Source: Lysinibacillus sp. PLM2 (lineage in GTDB: Bacteria; Bacillota; Bacilli; Bacillales_A; Planococcaceae). From it: DNA of 64,000 bases. A model generated the notes under the pieces. That model had not been told where the DNA came from. It made no database searches and saw only the letters and a list, made by a program, of their open reading frames with translations. Shown here piece after piece: positions 16,267 through 25,138 of this stretch; position 1 is the first letter of the stretch; each line of letters begins with the position of its first letter. The translations under genes were made by a program, and so were the position numbers. The DNA is taken from contig AP025689.1 of NCBI GenBank assembly GCA_023168345.1, positions 1,796,001-1,860,000 of the forward strand, read 5' to 3'.

Positions 16267-16643
16267 TAATGCTGATTTGATGTTCATAATTCGAATAATT
16301 ATATTACGTATTTGAGATAAAAAAGGATGGAGTACTTTTGGCATAAAATCATCACAATTACTTTTTCAAACTTGGTTTCTAAGGATGCGGCTTCAAAGTT
16401 CAAATATAGCTTGGTTGATCCTACGGTTTTTTAGTTCCTCGTTTAAGGAATAATTTTTGGGAAATTTAAAGGGTAAAAGAGTCTTTTAGAGGTTTGCAAG
16501 TATATCCTAATAATTTTTGTTTTTTTGGATACAATTACATATTGGAGAGTTAAGTTGGTTCAACCATATCATTAAAATTGATTAATTCGATAATTGCATA
16601 ATTTATGCTTATATTTAATTACAAGTATTTGGAGGAATTTCTT
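16267..16643. other. Intergenic stretch, nothing recognised
   Basis: About 375 nt of AT-rich DNA before ydhK. I see no ORF with a ribosome site and no structured RNA. It must hold the ydhK promoter, but no convincing -35/-10 pair stands out. Confidence 0.5.
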
Positions 16644-17243
16644 ATGACAAATAAAGTGATACTCGGATTTTTTTCGCTAGTGGTAGCTTTTACTCTGTCT
16701 GCATGTGCAGGAAATAGTAACGGGGAAGCAGCTAATGAAATTGTTAATCAAAAAGTTGTACAAACCAATGCGACATCTGGGCATGAAGTGGATGATGCGG
16801 AGCATTCTCATATGAATCATTCGGGTTCAGGAGATGTACCGGAAGGTTTAAAGGAAGCGGAAAATCCAACATTTTCAATAGGAAGTAAAGCGAGTATTCA
16901 AGCCGATCATATGACCGGAATGAAGGGAGCTGAAGCAACAATAGTTGGTGCATATAATACAATTGTTTATACTGTATCATATAAACCAACTACTGGCGGT
17001 GCTCCAGTAACAAATCATAAGTGGGTTATTCATGAAGAATTAGAAGGTGTAGGTAAAGAACCTTTAAATCCAGGAGATGAAGTGATTCTTAATGCAGACC
17101 ATATGAAAGGCATGAAGGGGGCAACTGCAACGATCGATTCTGCCGAAGAAAATATAGTTTATATGGTTGATTATGTCGCGACAACAGGTGAAAAAGTTAC
17201 AAATCATAAATGGGTAACTGAAAGTGAATTAGCTGCGCAATAA
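16644..17243 (+). CDS. ydhK: YdhK-family DUF1541 lipoprotein
   Basis: ATG at 16644 follows TTGGAGGAA and begins a lipoprotein signal peptide ending FTLSAC; the longer frame to 16605 lacks a ribosome site. After a His/Glu/Asp-rich linker (HEVDDAEHSHMNHS) come SGDVPEGLKEAENPTF and two tandem DUF1541 domains, each with A-D-H-M-x-G-M-K-G-A and ending TNHKWV (about residues 85-130 and 148-198). This matches B. subtilis YdhK closely in order and motifs. Function is not established; the His/Met-rich motifs could bind metal (inference). Monocistronic. Confidence 0.92.
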   Translation: MTNKVILGFFSLVVAFTLSACAGNSNGEAANEIVNQKVVQTNATSGHEVDDAEHSHMNHSGSGDVPEGLKEAENPTFSIGSKASIQADHMTGMKGAEATIVGAYNTIVYTVSYKPTTGGAPVTNHKWVIHEELEGVGKEPLNPGDEVILNADHMKGMKGATATIDSAEENIVYMVDYVATTGEKVTNHKWVTESELAAQ

Positions 17244-17294
17244 TCGTTTTTCGCATTAATGGGAAAAATCAGAAGTGAGTGAGCTGAGCTCATA

Positions 17295-17435
17295 TTGGAC
17301 AAGAACAAACAGATAATATGAATCATTATCATTGGGCTGCTAACAATTGGTTTTGTACTATCTGATGAGATGAACCTTTATAAAATAATATCTAACTTAA
17401 ATTTAGCCCCTAAAAATAAAAGTAATTATTTTTAG
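17295..17435 (+). pseudogene. Possible decayed small membrane-protein gene with in-frame TGA
   Basis: From a TTG at 17295 the frame reads LDKNKQII, then TGA, then a hydrophobic run (IIIIGLLTIGFVLSDEM) and a polar tail, ending within the stem of the following terminator. The pattern suits a small membrane protein lost to a nonsense change, but the evidence is weak. Confidence 0.2.
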
Positions 17436-17445
17436 GGGCTTTTAT
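17406..17445. terminator. Bidirectional terminator between ydhK and the CdaR-type gene
   Basis: Perfect 14-bp arms GCCCCTAAAAATAA and TTATTTTTAGGGGC (17406-17419 / 17426-17439) with flanking A/T tracts. Confidence 0.88.
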
Positions 17446-17467
17446 TTCGTATTATTTAAATTAATCC

Positions 17468-18541
17468 TTAGCGTTGGTTATTTAGAGTGAGAGCTAGTTT
17501 TAACAAAAACGCGTCTTCAAAATTATGCGGATCATAACCAGTTATTGCATAAACTTTATTTAAGCGATATGTCAATGTATGGCGATGAATCTTTAATTTG
17601 TCAGCGCATATATTTAACTGTAAATTACTTTCAAAAAAAGTAAGGAGCGTTATAATTAATTTTTCATTTAAGCCATTAATTTTTGTTAAAAACCTATTAA
17701 TCTCAATCGTTTTACTATTTTTAAATAACGTATATATTTCTACTTCCTCAAAATAAGTGACAGGTTGTTTCTCATTTGAATATGTAAGTGCCGTTTTAGC
17801 TCCATTAAATGCATAGGACAATTCATCAATTTCATTAACAGTTGGGCTAACTCCAATATAGATTTCAAACTTTTTCAGAAGCTTAGTAATCTGTTGGATC
17901 GTTTCTTTTGAATTTGTTACAGAACTTCCACATAGGAAGAGATAATATTCATTTAAATGTAATTGGCCAAAGAGTGCTGACTTTCTATAAAGAATGTTTT
18001 CGATATTAAGTGATAGTGTATTGGAAGATACATCTTTCTTTTGCTTAATGAGAATTATTTGAAATGGCCCCATTAATGGAAAAGGAAGTTTTTGAATTCG
18101 TTCATTAAATGTATCATCTATAGGAACTTCATCAATCAATGCTTTAAAAATGAAATCCCCATTTTTTCTCTGCCATTCACTTTTACTTTCAGTTAGTACT
18201 TGGTGAACCATCATTTCTGTAGTCATTTGTACTAAATTTGCAATTTCTTGTAGATCATTTGGGTTTCCAGTAATCCCAATTACCCCGATAATTTTATCGT
18301 TAAATTTTATGGGTAAATTGATACCAGGTTTACAATTATGAAATTCTTTTGAAAGTGTTTCATCTATTAAAACTGGCATACCGGTTTTCGCTACTTGAAT
18401 AGCGCCCTCATGAATAGAATCAATCCGCTCTTTATCTCCTGAAGCTAATATTACACCGTCTACACTAATAACATTTATATTGTGATGGAGTCTCAACATC
18501 GTTTGATGGACAATTTGCTCTGCTAATTTAATCGATAACAA
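17468..18541 (-). CDS. cdaR: CdaR/SdaR-family sugar-diacid regulator
   Basis: Transcription factor of 357 aa. N-terminal putative sugar-diacid recognition domain (about 1-130, starting LSIKLAEQIVHQTM, with VDGVILASGD), a middle GGDEF-like fold without catalytic residues, and a C-terminal PucR-type helix-turn-helix (LKIHRHTLTYRLNKVYAITG). The frame is open to 18595, but the TTG at 18541, behind CGGGGTG, starts exactly at the family N-terminus. It is divergent from glycerate kinase and a GntP permease, the usual targets of this activator family, so it should induce them in response to glycerate or a related acid. Confidence 0.9.
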   Translation of the reverse strand: MLSIKLAEQIVHQTMLRLHHNINVISVDGVILASGDKERIDSIHEGAIQVAKTGMPVLIDETLSKEFHNCKPGINLPIKFNDKIIGVIGITGNPNDLQEIANLVQMTTEMMVHQVLTESKSEWQRKNGDFIFKALIDEVPIDDTFNERIQKLPFPLMGPFQIILIKQKKDVSSNTLSLNIENILYRKSALFGQLHLNEYYLFLCGSSVTNSKETIQQITKLLKKFEIYIGVSPTVNEIDELSYAFNGAKTALTYSNEKQPVTYFEEVEIYTLFKNSKTIEINRFLTKINGLNEKLIITLLTFFESNLQLNICADKLKIHRHTLTYRLNKVYAITGYDPHNFEDAFLLKLALTLNNQR

Positions 18542-18542
18542 T

Positions 18543-18597
18543 TTTATACACCCCGTATAAAAACAAATCTGTACTAATACAGTTAATTTATACACCC
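18543..18597. promoter_or_regulatory. Direct repeat TTTATACACCC in the divergent promoter, candidate CdaR site
   Basis: TTTATACACCC occurs at 18543-18553 and again at 18587-18597, 44 bp (about four helical turns) apart. Between them lies the partial palindrome CTGTA-CTAA-TACAG (18569-18582). Position fits a regulator serving both directions. Confidence 0.45.
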
Positions 18598-18667
18598 ATT
18601 ATAATGCTTTTATGTAATGACTGTCACTATAATAATTGTAACCGCTTTAATCGAAAGGGTGAAGAGG

Positions 18668-19795
18668 ATGAAAGTAGTAATTAGTCCAGACTCTTTTAAA
18701 GGGACATTAACAGCACTCGAAGCAGCTCAAGCCATCGAACAGGGTATTAAGCGTGCAAATTCAGAAGTAGAAACGCTATTGCTACCTGTTGCAGATGGCG
18801 GAGAGGGAACGATGGATGCACTTGTTTTAGCAACAAATGGTTACTACGTTAAAACAAACGTACTTGATCCTCTTGGACGTGAAATAGAAGCTTCCTTTGG
18901 TGTACTTGGCAATCAGTCAACTTGTGTCATTGAAATGGCTTCAGCTTCAGGTATCATACTGTTGCATAACAATGAAAGAAATCCGAAAATTGCATCAAGT
19001 TATGGAACTGGTCAGTTAATTAAATCTGCACTAGATCAAGGTTTTAGAGATTTTATTATTTGTATTGGTGGTAGTGCAACAAATGATGCTGGTGTTGGAA
19101 TGTTAAGAGCTTTGGGACTGCGTTTATTAGATGAAAATGGACATGATGTACAAAAATCAATTGATGGTTTATATGAAGTGAAAAGCTTAGATTTTTCGAA
19201 TTGGGATAGAAGATTAAAAGATTCAACGATTGCGATTGCATGTGATGTGAATAATCCACTAGTTGGTGAAAAAGGAGCAACGGCTATCTTCGGTGCTCAA
19301 AAAGGTGTAAAAGCTGATGAGATTGAGTATTTTGATCATGCATTAACACATTGGGCGAATGTTGTGGAAAGAGATTTAGGAATCCGCTTACATGATTATC
19401 AAGGCGCGGGAGCCGCTGGTGGGATGGGAGGCGCATTAATTGCGTTTCTTAACGGGCAATTTCATCAAGGGATTCAATTAGTGTTAGGTGTTATGAATTA
19501 TCGTGAGAAAGTACAAGATGCACAATTCATTATTACTGGTGAAGGAAAATCGGATCGACAAACATTGCATGGAAAAGCTCCAATGGGCGTTTTACATTGT
19601 GCAAAAGAATTTGATATTCCAACCATTTTACTTTCGGGCAGTATTGATGAACTAGATAAAGAAATGTTAGCACAACACTTTCATGAAGTTGTATCAGTAG
19701 TGAATGAATCTGTTTCACCTGAAATGGCGATGAGAGAAGCTTCTAACTATTTGTCTCAGAGGGCATATGAAACGTTTTATCATTTAATAGATTAA
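18668..19795 (+). CDS. glxK: Glycerate kinase (GlxK/GarK family)
   Basis: Phosphorylates glycerate with ATP, feeding it into lower glycolysis. The N-terminal MKVVISPDSFKGTL, the PVADGGEGT motif, GGSATNDAG and GAGAAGGMGGAL are all family signatures. 375 aa from the ATG at 18668, which follows GGGTGAAGAGG; the open frame to 18617 runs into the promoter and is not used. Cytoplasmic. It ends 14 nt before the permease gene, forming a two-gene operon for uptake and phosphorylation. Confidence 0.94.
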   Translation: MKVVISPDSFKGTLTALEAAQAIEQGIKRANSEVETLLLPVADGGEGTMDALVLATNGYYVKTNVLDPLGREIEASFGVLGNQSTCVIEMASASGIILLHNNERNPKIASSYGTGQLIKSALDQGFRDFIICIGGSATNDAGVGMLRALGLRLLDENGHDVQKSIDGLYEVKSLDFSNWDRRLKDSTIAIACDVNNPLVGEKGATAIFGAQKGVKADEIEYFDHALTHWANVVERDLGIRLHDYQGAGAAGGMGGALIAFLNGQFHQGIQLVLGVMNYREKVQDAQFIITGEGKSDRQTLHGKAPMGVLHCAKEFDIPTILLSGSIDELDKEMLAQHFHEVVSVVNESVSPEMAMREASNYLSQRAYETFYHLID

Positions 19796-19809
19796 GGGGG
19801 AGAAAGGGA

Positions 19810-21156
19810 ATGTTATTTTTCATCATATTAATAGGGGTATTGTTTGTCGTATTTGCGACTGCAAAATTAAAATTACATCCATTTTTAGCATTAATTTTAA
19901 GTTCATTCTTTGTTGGTATTGCGAGTGGAATGCCATTATTAGATGTTGTAACGAATATTAATAGTGGTTTTGGAAGTTTAATGACGAGCATTGGGATTGT
20001 CATTGTAGCAGGGACAATGATTGGCGTAATACTAGAGCGTTCTGGGGCGGCCCTTCGAATGGCAGAGGTTGTGCTTCGAATTGTAGGACCGAAACGTCCG
20101 CAATTAGCAATGTCTATCATTGGTTATATCGTCTCAATACCAGTATTTTGTGATTCAGCATTTATTATTTTATCTAGCTTACAAAAATCATTAGCAAAAC
20201 GAGCAAAGGTAACAGTTGCTTCCATGGGGGTTGCCTTAGCTACAGGTTTATATGCAACTCACGTATTAGTCCCACCTACGCCTGGTCCGATTGCAGCAGC
20301 AGGTAATATTGGGGCTACGGATTATTTAGGTACAGTTATACTGGTTGGTTTAATAGTTGCAATTCCGGCGACATTTGTAGGGTATTTATGGGCAGTGAAA
20401 GTGGCTTCTAAAATTCAAGTACCTTTAGATCAAGAAGAGACCCTTGATTACGAAGAAGTGGTTAAAAATTTTGGTGAAATGCCGTCAACATTTAAATCAT
20501 TTTTCCCCATTGTACTACCAATTGTATTAATCGGAATTGGTTCTATTGCTGCATTAGTTGGTGATCCAGAATCTAGTGTAAATATGTTCTTTAGGTTTTT
20601 AGGTAGTCCGGTTGTTGCTTTACTGTTAGGTGTGCTTGCGGCATTCCCATTACTTCCAAGGTTAAATGAAGAAACATTAACAGGTTGGATTGGGGATAGC
20701 TTAAAAGACGCAGCTCCTATTTTATTAATTACAGCAGCTGGTGGCTCTTTCGGTACAGTTATTAAGGAGACTGGTGTCGGTGATATGTTGCAACAAATGG
20801 ATTTAGGTGCTTTAGCAACAGGTTCTCTGTTCTTATTAGTTCCATTTATTATTGCAGCTGCACTTAAAACAGCACAAGGTTCTTCAACAACAGCATTAGT
20901 AATCACTTCAACATTAGTCGCTCCAATGTTAGTAACAGCTGGAATTGAAGGGGCACTTCCGTTAGCTTTAGTGGTAATGGCAATTGGTGCTGGAGCAATG
21001 ACTGTTTCTCACGTAAACGACAGCTTCTTCTGGGTTGTAACACAATACAGCGGAATGGAAGTAACACAAGCCTATAAAGCACAAACGATGGCGACACTTT
21101 TACAGGGTGTAACTACGATTGTATTCACAATCATTTTATGGATGATATTTGTATAA
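19810..21156 (+). CDS. GntP-family permease, probably for glycerate
   Basis: Polytopic membrane symporter of 448 aa with about twelve hydrophobic segments. Signature stretches: IPVFCDSAFIIL, THVLVPPTPGPIAAAG and VSHVNDSFFWVV, all typical of the gluconate:H+ symporter family. Members of this family carry gluconate, idonate or glycerate; the neighbouring glycerate kinase and CdaR regulator point to glycerate here (inference). Ribosome site GGGGGAGAAAGGG directly upstream. Confidence 0.93.
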   Translation: MLFFIILIGVLFVVFATAKLKLHPFLALILSSFFVGIASGMPLLDVVTNINSGFGSLMTSIGIVIVAGTMIGVILERSGAALRMAEVVLRIVGPKRPQLAMSIIGYIVSIPVFCDSAFIILSSLQKSLAKRAKVTVASMGVALATGLYATHVLVPPTPGPIAAAGNIGATDYLGTVILVGLIVAIPATFVGYLWAVKVASKIQVPLDQEETLDYEEVVKNFGEMPSTFKSFFPIVLPIVLIGIGSIAALVGDPESSVNMFFRFLGSPVVALLLGVLAAFPLLPRLNEETLTGWIGDSLKDAAPILLITAAGGSFGTVIKETGVGDMLQQMDLGALATGSLFLLVPFIIAAALKTAQGSSTTALVITSTLVAPMLVTAGIEGALPLALVVMAIGAGAMTVSHVNDSFFWVVTQYSGMEVTQAYKAQTMATLLQGVTTIVFTIILWMIFV

Positions 21157-21163
21157 TAGCCAA

Positions 21164-21199
21164 AGCATACTTGCGTTTAACTGCAAGTATGCTTTTTTC
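21164..21199 (+). terminator. Terminator of the glycerate operon
   Basis: AGCATACTTGC and GCAAGTATGCT (21164-21174 / 21183-21193) followed by TTTTTT. Confidence 0.92.
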
Positions 21200-21261
21200 T
21201 AGTTTTCTAAATTAGTTTTTTAAAAATTCTGTGTTTCCAGGATTTCCTCTTCTTCAACAAT

Positions 21262-21296
21262 CGGGGGCAATTCTGTGGCAAGAATTGTGTCTTTTA
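21262..21296 (+). repeat. Dispersed hairpin repeat, copy 1
   Basis: CGGGGGCAATTCTGTGG then CAAGAATTGTGTCTTTTA, preceded by TTCAACAAT. Member of the GGGCGCAATTC-type hairpin family described under findings. Confidence 0.6.
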
Positions 21297-21382
21297 CTTT
21301 AGGGAATGGCTATTTGATTGAACAAGGAAAAAAGAAAAAGTAAGTTATTCATAGAGTAGAATAGGGAAAAGAGGTGGAGAAA

Positions 21383-21883
21383 ATGGACATGAATGCACGA
21401 AAAGCAAGATTAGAGCTACTCTTACAAAAGCAAAAAGAGAAAGAAAAAAATGATGAAATACAGATGCAATTAGATTGGATGTTAGAACCTTTCTCAACTA
21501 AAGAAAGTATTAGGCTGTTAGATGATAAGGAAAGGGAAAAAGTGAAAACTGAACTTGTAGAGAGCATCCCAATAAATGAGTGGGTAAGTCTAGATTTAGA
21601 GAAAATGTATAACAATTTCGTGATACACAATGTTAGTAGCGATAAGGTTGCATCGTTTTTTAAAGATAAAGAACTATACACGGAGAATCCAGTTTATCTT
21701 TTTTTACAAGATGACCTGCCACCTTTTAGCACATGGCCGTGGGTAAAGATGCCACTATCAACGATTATTGAAAATATTATTAATCTGGCAGCAGAAGAAG
21801 CCTATCCACAGTATGTATTTAGTCCATCACCCAAATTTGTAATAGAATTTGTTGAACCGGACTTAATAACCATTGCTTGGTAA
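21383..21883 (+). CDS. Unknown 166-aa protein
   Basis: ATG at 21383 behind AGGTGGAG. The N-terminus is a strongly charged helix (ARKARLELLLQKQKEKEK), probably coiled coil; the C-terminal half is mixed and aromatic (PPFSTWPWVKMPLSTIIENI). No signal, no membrane segment, no motif known to me. The codon use resembles its neighbours. It stands alone between two dispersed hairpin repeats (21262 and 21911). I give no function. Confidence 0.7.
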   Translation: MDMNARKARLELLLQKQKEKEKNDEIQMQLDWMLEPFSTKESIRLLDDKEREKVKTELVESIPINEWVSLDLEKMYNNFVIHNVSSDKVASFFKDKELYTENPVYLFLQDDLPPFSTWPWVKMPLSTIIENIINLAAEEAYPQYVFSPSPKFVIEFVEPDLITIAW

Positions 21884-21910
21884 CAGTAACATACTTAATT
21901 ACTCCATAAA

Positions 21911-21944
21911 AGGGCGCATTTCTTTGATAAGAATTGCGTCTTTT
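21911..21944 (+). repeat. Dispersed hairpin repeat, copy 2
   Basis: AGGGCGCATTTCTTTGA then TAAGAATTGCGTCTTTT. Lies 28 nt behind the unknown gene and may serve as its terminator. Confidence 0.65.
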
Positions 21945-22089
21945 CAATTTAAGGCCATATTGTGGAGCAGCATAATCATATGATTAAAATTAGGGGGCTA
22001 TTGGAACTTTGTAGTAAACGAAAACGTCATTATTTTAAGTTAAATGAGGGGTAGGTAACTAATGGATAACAATTCTTAGTAATATTGTT

Positions 22090-22387
22090 GTTCGTTTTAT
22101 GAATTTATTCCTATTTGGAGCTATCAGTTTTCTTGCACTTTTCTCTGTGGTAGATATAGCCCTCCAGTCCAAGACCCTGTCTCTGAAACGTTTTCATTCG
22201 ATTTTCTTGTTTTCTGCTCATCATGTGGGCAGTTAATTACTGGTTCCAAATTCAAGAAGAAAAGTGGATTCTTCCAATAGCTGGAACCGTCATTTACCTC
22301 GCCATCATTTTGTTCGTCGGGGGAGTAGTCATGCCATTCGTGCGACAATGGGTTTGTCTGCCTTCTAGCAAATGGTTTTCCACCTGA
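22090..22387 (+). pseudogene. Frameshifted membrane-protein remnant
   Basis: No intact frame. One frame reads RFMNLFLFGAISFLALFSVV and on through ALQSKTLSLKRF; after a shift near 22195 another frame continues with NYWFQIQEEKWILPIAGTVI and further hydrophobic residues to VVMPFVRQWV, ending at a TGA at 22385. The joined hydrophobic pattern suggests a piece of a polytopic membrane protein. The parent family is not certain; UPF0182 was considered and not confirmed. Confidence 0.35.
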
Positions 22388-22492
22388 AACTCTATGAATG
22401 TATTAGGGTTCGTTTACATTTAGTTCACCTTTATTTAGGCATTAAATTATTTAACGCCCTAAACTCACTACTTGTTATATATGTATATATCA

Positions 22493-22518
22493 AAAAGAGC
22501 GAGGATCTCGCTCTTTTT
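22493..22518. terminator. Terminator of the SLH-protein gene
   Basis: GAGCGAG-GAT-CTCGCTC flanked by A-run and T-run; usable in both directions. Confidence 0.88.
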
Positions 22519-22547
22519 TCTTACTTCTTATTAAATTTATATGAATT

Positions 22548-23639
22548 TTATTTTCTTATAACTTTACTATCTATAGTCAATACCAAATATCCTGAACTAT
22601 AGTTAAAGTATACAGAGAAGTCTCTCACTGGACTAGGAACATCTTTTCCTTGCACAAGATTCCCGTCCAAGAAAACTCCATTCAACATCTCTATAGTTTC
22701 CTTAGCAGATAATCCAAAAACATCTTCTGACAATTCTCTAAGTGTATCTCCAATTGAACCATATCTTTGTTTGTCTAAGTGTTTCTTAGCCATAGGGAAT
22801 TTAAATCCAACTTCATCATATCTATCAAAGTATCTAGTGTAGGCACTTTGAGTTCTCCAATGTCTATCATAATTCTCTCTTGAATCCGTTTGCCCCTCCG
22901 GTAAGTATTCGTAGTCATAGTGGAACATTGGTAATAATGTTGCTAATTGTACATTAGTCAAGTCGTATATTTCTTCATCAGTTAAAGAGTCTATGTCAAC
23001 AGGTTTCAAGTGTTCCATTGCTCTAAACATGAATATTGCAAAGTGTTCACGTGTAAGTTTTTCTGATTCTCTGAAAGTACCATCTTCGTAACCACTTGTG
23101 ACTCCTGCTTTATATAGTGCTGAGACATATTGGTTGCTCCAATCTGCAACATCTGTAAATGGATGCATGTCTACTTTTAAATCTAATTTAAATCCTTTTG
23201 CAATTATTTGTGCCATCTCTCCACGAGTTAGTTCTCGGTCAGGAAAAATATATCCAGCATTATTTGCTCGCATTAATTCTGCTTTCACCATATTCATCAT
23301 TTGTTCATAGTACACATAGTCTTCCGGTAAATCTATCGGTTGCTTATATGTTTCATAACTAGCTCTTTCTAATTCTACTGCATTATCGATAAGAACAGCT
23401 GCATGCTTGCGAGTTATTATGTCATTAGGTCTAAAAGTACCATCTTCATAACCACTAATATATCCTTTGTCCACCATTTCCATTATTATTTCATAATTGG
23501 GATGTGTCTTTGGTACATCCTTGAAATCTTCAACAACACTTGCTTCGGCAGTTTGATTGTTAGGGAAGATAATTGCAATAATTATTACTGAAATTGCTAT
23601 AATTGTTATGTACATATTGCTACTGTTGGACTTCTTCAT
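22548..23639 (-). CDS. SLH-domain cell-surface protein
   Basis: 363 aa. N-terminal signal segment (about 9-32, ending near ANQTAEASV-like residues TAEAS), then three S-layer homology domains: about 36-90 (FKDVPKTHPNYE, GYISGYEDGTFRPN, ITRKHAAVLI), about 98-150 (ELTRGEMAQIIA) and about 158-210 (FTDVADWSNQYV, GVTSGYEDGTFRES, LTREHFAIFM). SLH domains anchor proteins non-covalently to pyruvylated wall polymers. The C-terminal 150 residues match no domain I know and would be the exposed part. Monocistronic. Confidence 0.9.
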   Translation of the reverse strand: MKKSNSSNMYITIIAISVIIIAIIFPNNQTAEASVVEDFKDVPKTHPNYEIIMEMVDKGYISGYEDGTFRPNDIITRKHAAVLIDNAVELERASYETYKQPIDLPEDYVYYEQMMNMVKAELMRANNAGYIFPDRELTRGEMAQIIAKGFKLDLKVDMHPFTDVADWSNQYVSALYKAGVTSGYEDGTFRESEKLTREHFAIFMFRAMEHLKPVDIDSLTDEEIYDLTNVQLATLLPMFHYDYEYLPEGQTDSRENYDRHWRTQSAYTRYFDRYDEVGFKFPMAKKHLDKQRYGSIGDTLRELSEDVFGLSAKETIEMLNGVFLDGNLVQGKDVPSPVRDFSVYFNYSSGYLVLTIDSKVIRK

Positions 23640-23883
23640 TATTAAATTCCTCCAATTTTTTAAAGATATTTTTATATTAATACATAGAAAATGTCAGGTA
23701 TTTTTTTACCTGTTATTGTTATATCATATTTAATTATAATTGGCGTGCCTTGCCTTATTAAAGTTTAAATTGGATTTCCGGAATACTGGCAATAAAATCC
23801 AAAAAAAGTGAAGTTTCCTCGTTACTGCCCTCATTGTTAAATTTGTACTTGCCAGTTATTATTTCATAATATACGTTTCATCT

Positions 23884-24177
23884 ATGTTTCCTCATAAGGG
23901 ACGTTTTGAAAAGAATCAGAATCATATACAGAGACAACACCCAAAATATCAAAATGAGGTATTGCCAAAACTATATTCATATTTATATATACCTTCCTGC
24001 GATACTGATTCAGAAATGAATTTCCATATCGTTGTAAAACTGAAAATTCTTGATGGTACTCCACACAGTGAAAATAAACTGATAGAAGAAGTTGTGAACA
24101 AAAATCAGTTTAACCATCCACTTAAACAAAGTGACGTTTTAAAACTCAACAAATGTTTGACCTCTACCCCTCTGTAA
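23884..24177 (+). CDS. Doubtful 97-aa ORF
   Basis: Open from an ATG with no ribosome site in front, ending inside a small terminator hairpin (CCCCT-CTGTA-AGGGG, TTTTT). Composition is ordinary (VLPKLYSYLYIPSCDTDSEM) and no motif is seen. The antisense strand is also partly open. It could be the tail of a degraded gene; the terminator right at the stop is the main argument that something was transcribed here. Confidence 0.25.
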   Translation: MFPHKGRFEKNQNHIQRQHPKYQNEVLPKLYSYLYIPSCDTDSEMNFHIVVKLKILDGTPHSENKLIEEVVNKNQFNHPLKQSDVLKLNKCLTSTPL

Positions 24178-24188
24178 GGGGTTTTTAT
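24167..24188 (+). terminator. Small terminator hairpin
   Basis: CCCCT (24167-24171) and AGGGG (24177-24181) around five bases, followed by TTTTTATTTT. Confidence 0.6.
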
Positions 24189-24244
24189 TTTATTTGAAGA
24201 AAAGTTTGATAAAAGCATAACGTATTCAAGATTTATTGTTCAGC

Positions 24245-24283
24245 AATCGTGCGCTTTCCTTGAATAAGGAGAGGGTCTTTCTT
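24245..24283 (+). repeat. Dispersed hairpin repeat, copy 3
   Basis: ATCGTGCGCTTTCCTTGAA then TAAGGAGAGGGTCTTTCTT, preceded by TTGTTCAGCA. Degenerate member of the hairpin family. Confidence 0.5.
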
Positions 24284-24432
24284 CATGAAAAGGGACAGAT
24301 TCTTGAATAGCATCCCACTAGTAAATTGAATTTTTAATTCTCTTTAAAGCAATTTGACAATTCATTTTTATGGATATATGTCCTTTCTGTTACAATCGAA
24401 ATAAAGTATGTTGAAAAGGGAGTTAGTTTTCA

Positions 24433-25125
24433 TTGAATCTCTTGAATGATGTAAATGCAATTGCACAATATAAAAGGCAAATCTATAAAAAGTATCCCAT
24501 CGAAACAGATGTCCTTGAATGGCGAAGCTTTTCTCCGGGAGAATATATTTGTGAACAAGGATTTCCATTGTCTTTTCTATCTTTTTTAGTAAAGGGAAAG
24601 GTAAAAATATATACAACTTCAGAAGAAGGAAAACGTTTAATTGTGACATTTAACAAGCCCCTTGAACTATTTGGTGATTTGGAGCTTGTACAACAAGTTG
24701 ATACACTACATACAATTGAAGCGGTAACACCAGTTTATATCGCTGTATTACCGCTGGAATTAGCACGCAGCTGGCGAAAAGATGCAACCTTTAATGAGCT
24801 ATTGCTCCAATCAATTAGTCGAAAATTTTTAACGAAATCATTGACTCTCTCTTTTCATTTGTTACATGAAGCAGATGCAAGACTAGCGAGCTATTTAACA
24901 TCCATTTCCCATGACGAGCAAGGAGCTTTTATTAACCCTTTTATCCCAAAGAGCGAATTAAAGATGATTGCTGAATTTATAGGGATAACAGTTAGGCACC
25001 AAAATCGATGTATCCAATCATTTGAGAGGGACGGCATGATCAAGCGGATTCCGGGATTCATAGAAATCATAGACCCAAAGCGATTATTAAAATATGCAAA
25101 ACAAAATATATATGAAATGCAATAG
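24433..25125 (+). CDS. Crp/Fnr-family transcriptional regulator (YeiL-like)
   Basis: 230 aa, TTG start behind AAAAGGGAG. N-terminal cyclic-nucleotide-binding-type beta barrel (about 25-125: FSPGEYICEQGFPLSFLSFL, VKGKVKIYTTSEEGKR, FGDLEL) and a C-terminal winged helix (about 160-215: IPKSELKMIAEFIG, VRHQNRCIQSFERDGMIKR). The recognition helix is atypical compared with Crp. No cysteine cluster for a 4Fe-4S centre is visible, so it is not a classical Fnr. Its ligand is unknown. The HAD hydrolase gene follows after 13 nt. Confidence 0.88.
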   Translation: MNLLNDVNAIAQYKRQIYKKYPIETDVLEWRSFSPGEYICEQGFPLSFLSFLVKGKVKIYTTSEEGKRLIVTFNKPLELFGDLELVQQVDTLHTIEAVTPVYIAVLPLELARSWRKDATFNELLLQSISRKFLTKSLTLSFHLLHEADARLASYLTSISHDEQGAFINPFIPKSELKMIAEFIGITVRHQNRCIQSFERDGMIKRIPGFIEIIDPKRLLKYAKQNIYEMQ

Positions 25126-25138
25126 GAGTTGACGAACG

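Noticed and set aside
22090-22387. Assignment of the decayed membrane gene to UPF0182
   Set aside because: Only a loose resemblance of one hydrophobic stretch; the family's motifs could not be found.
22372-22602. 76-codon + strand ORF
   Set aside because: Overlaps a terminator and the end of the SLH gene, has no ribosome site, and looks like random hydrophobic sequence.
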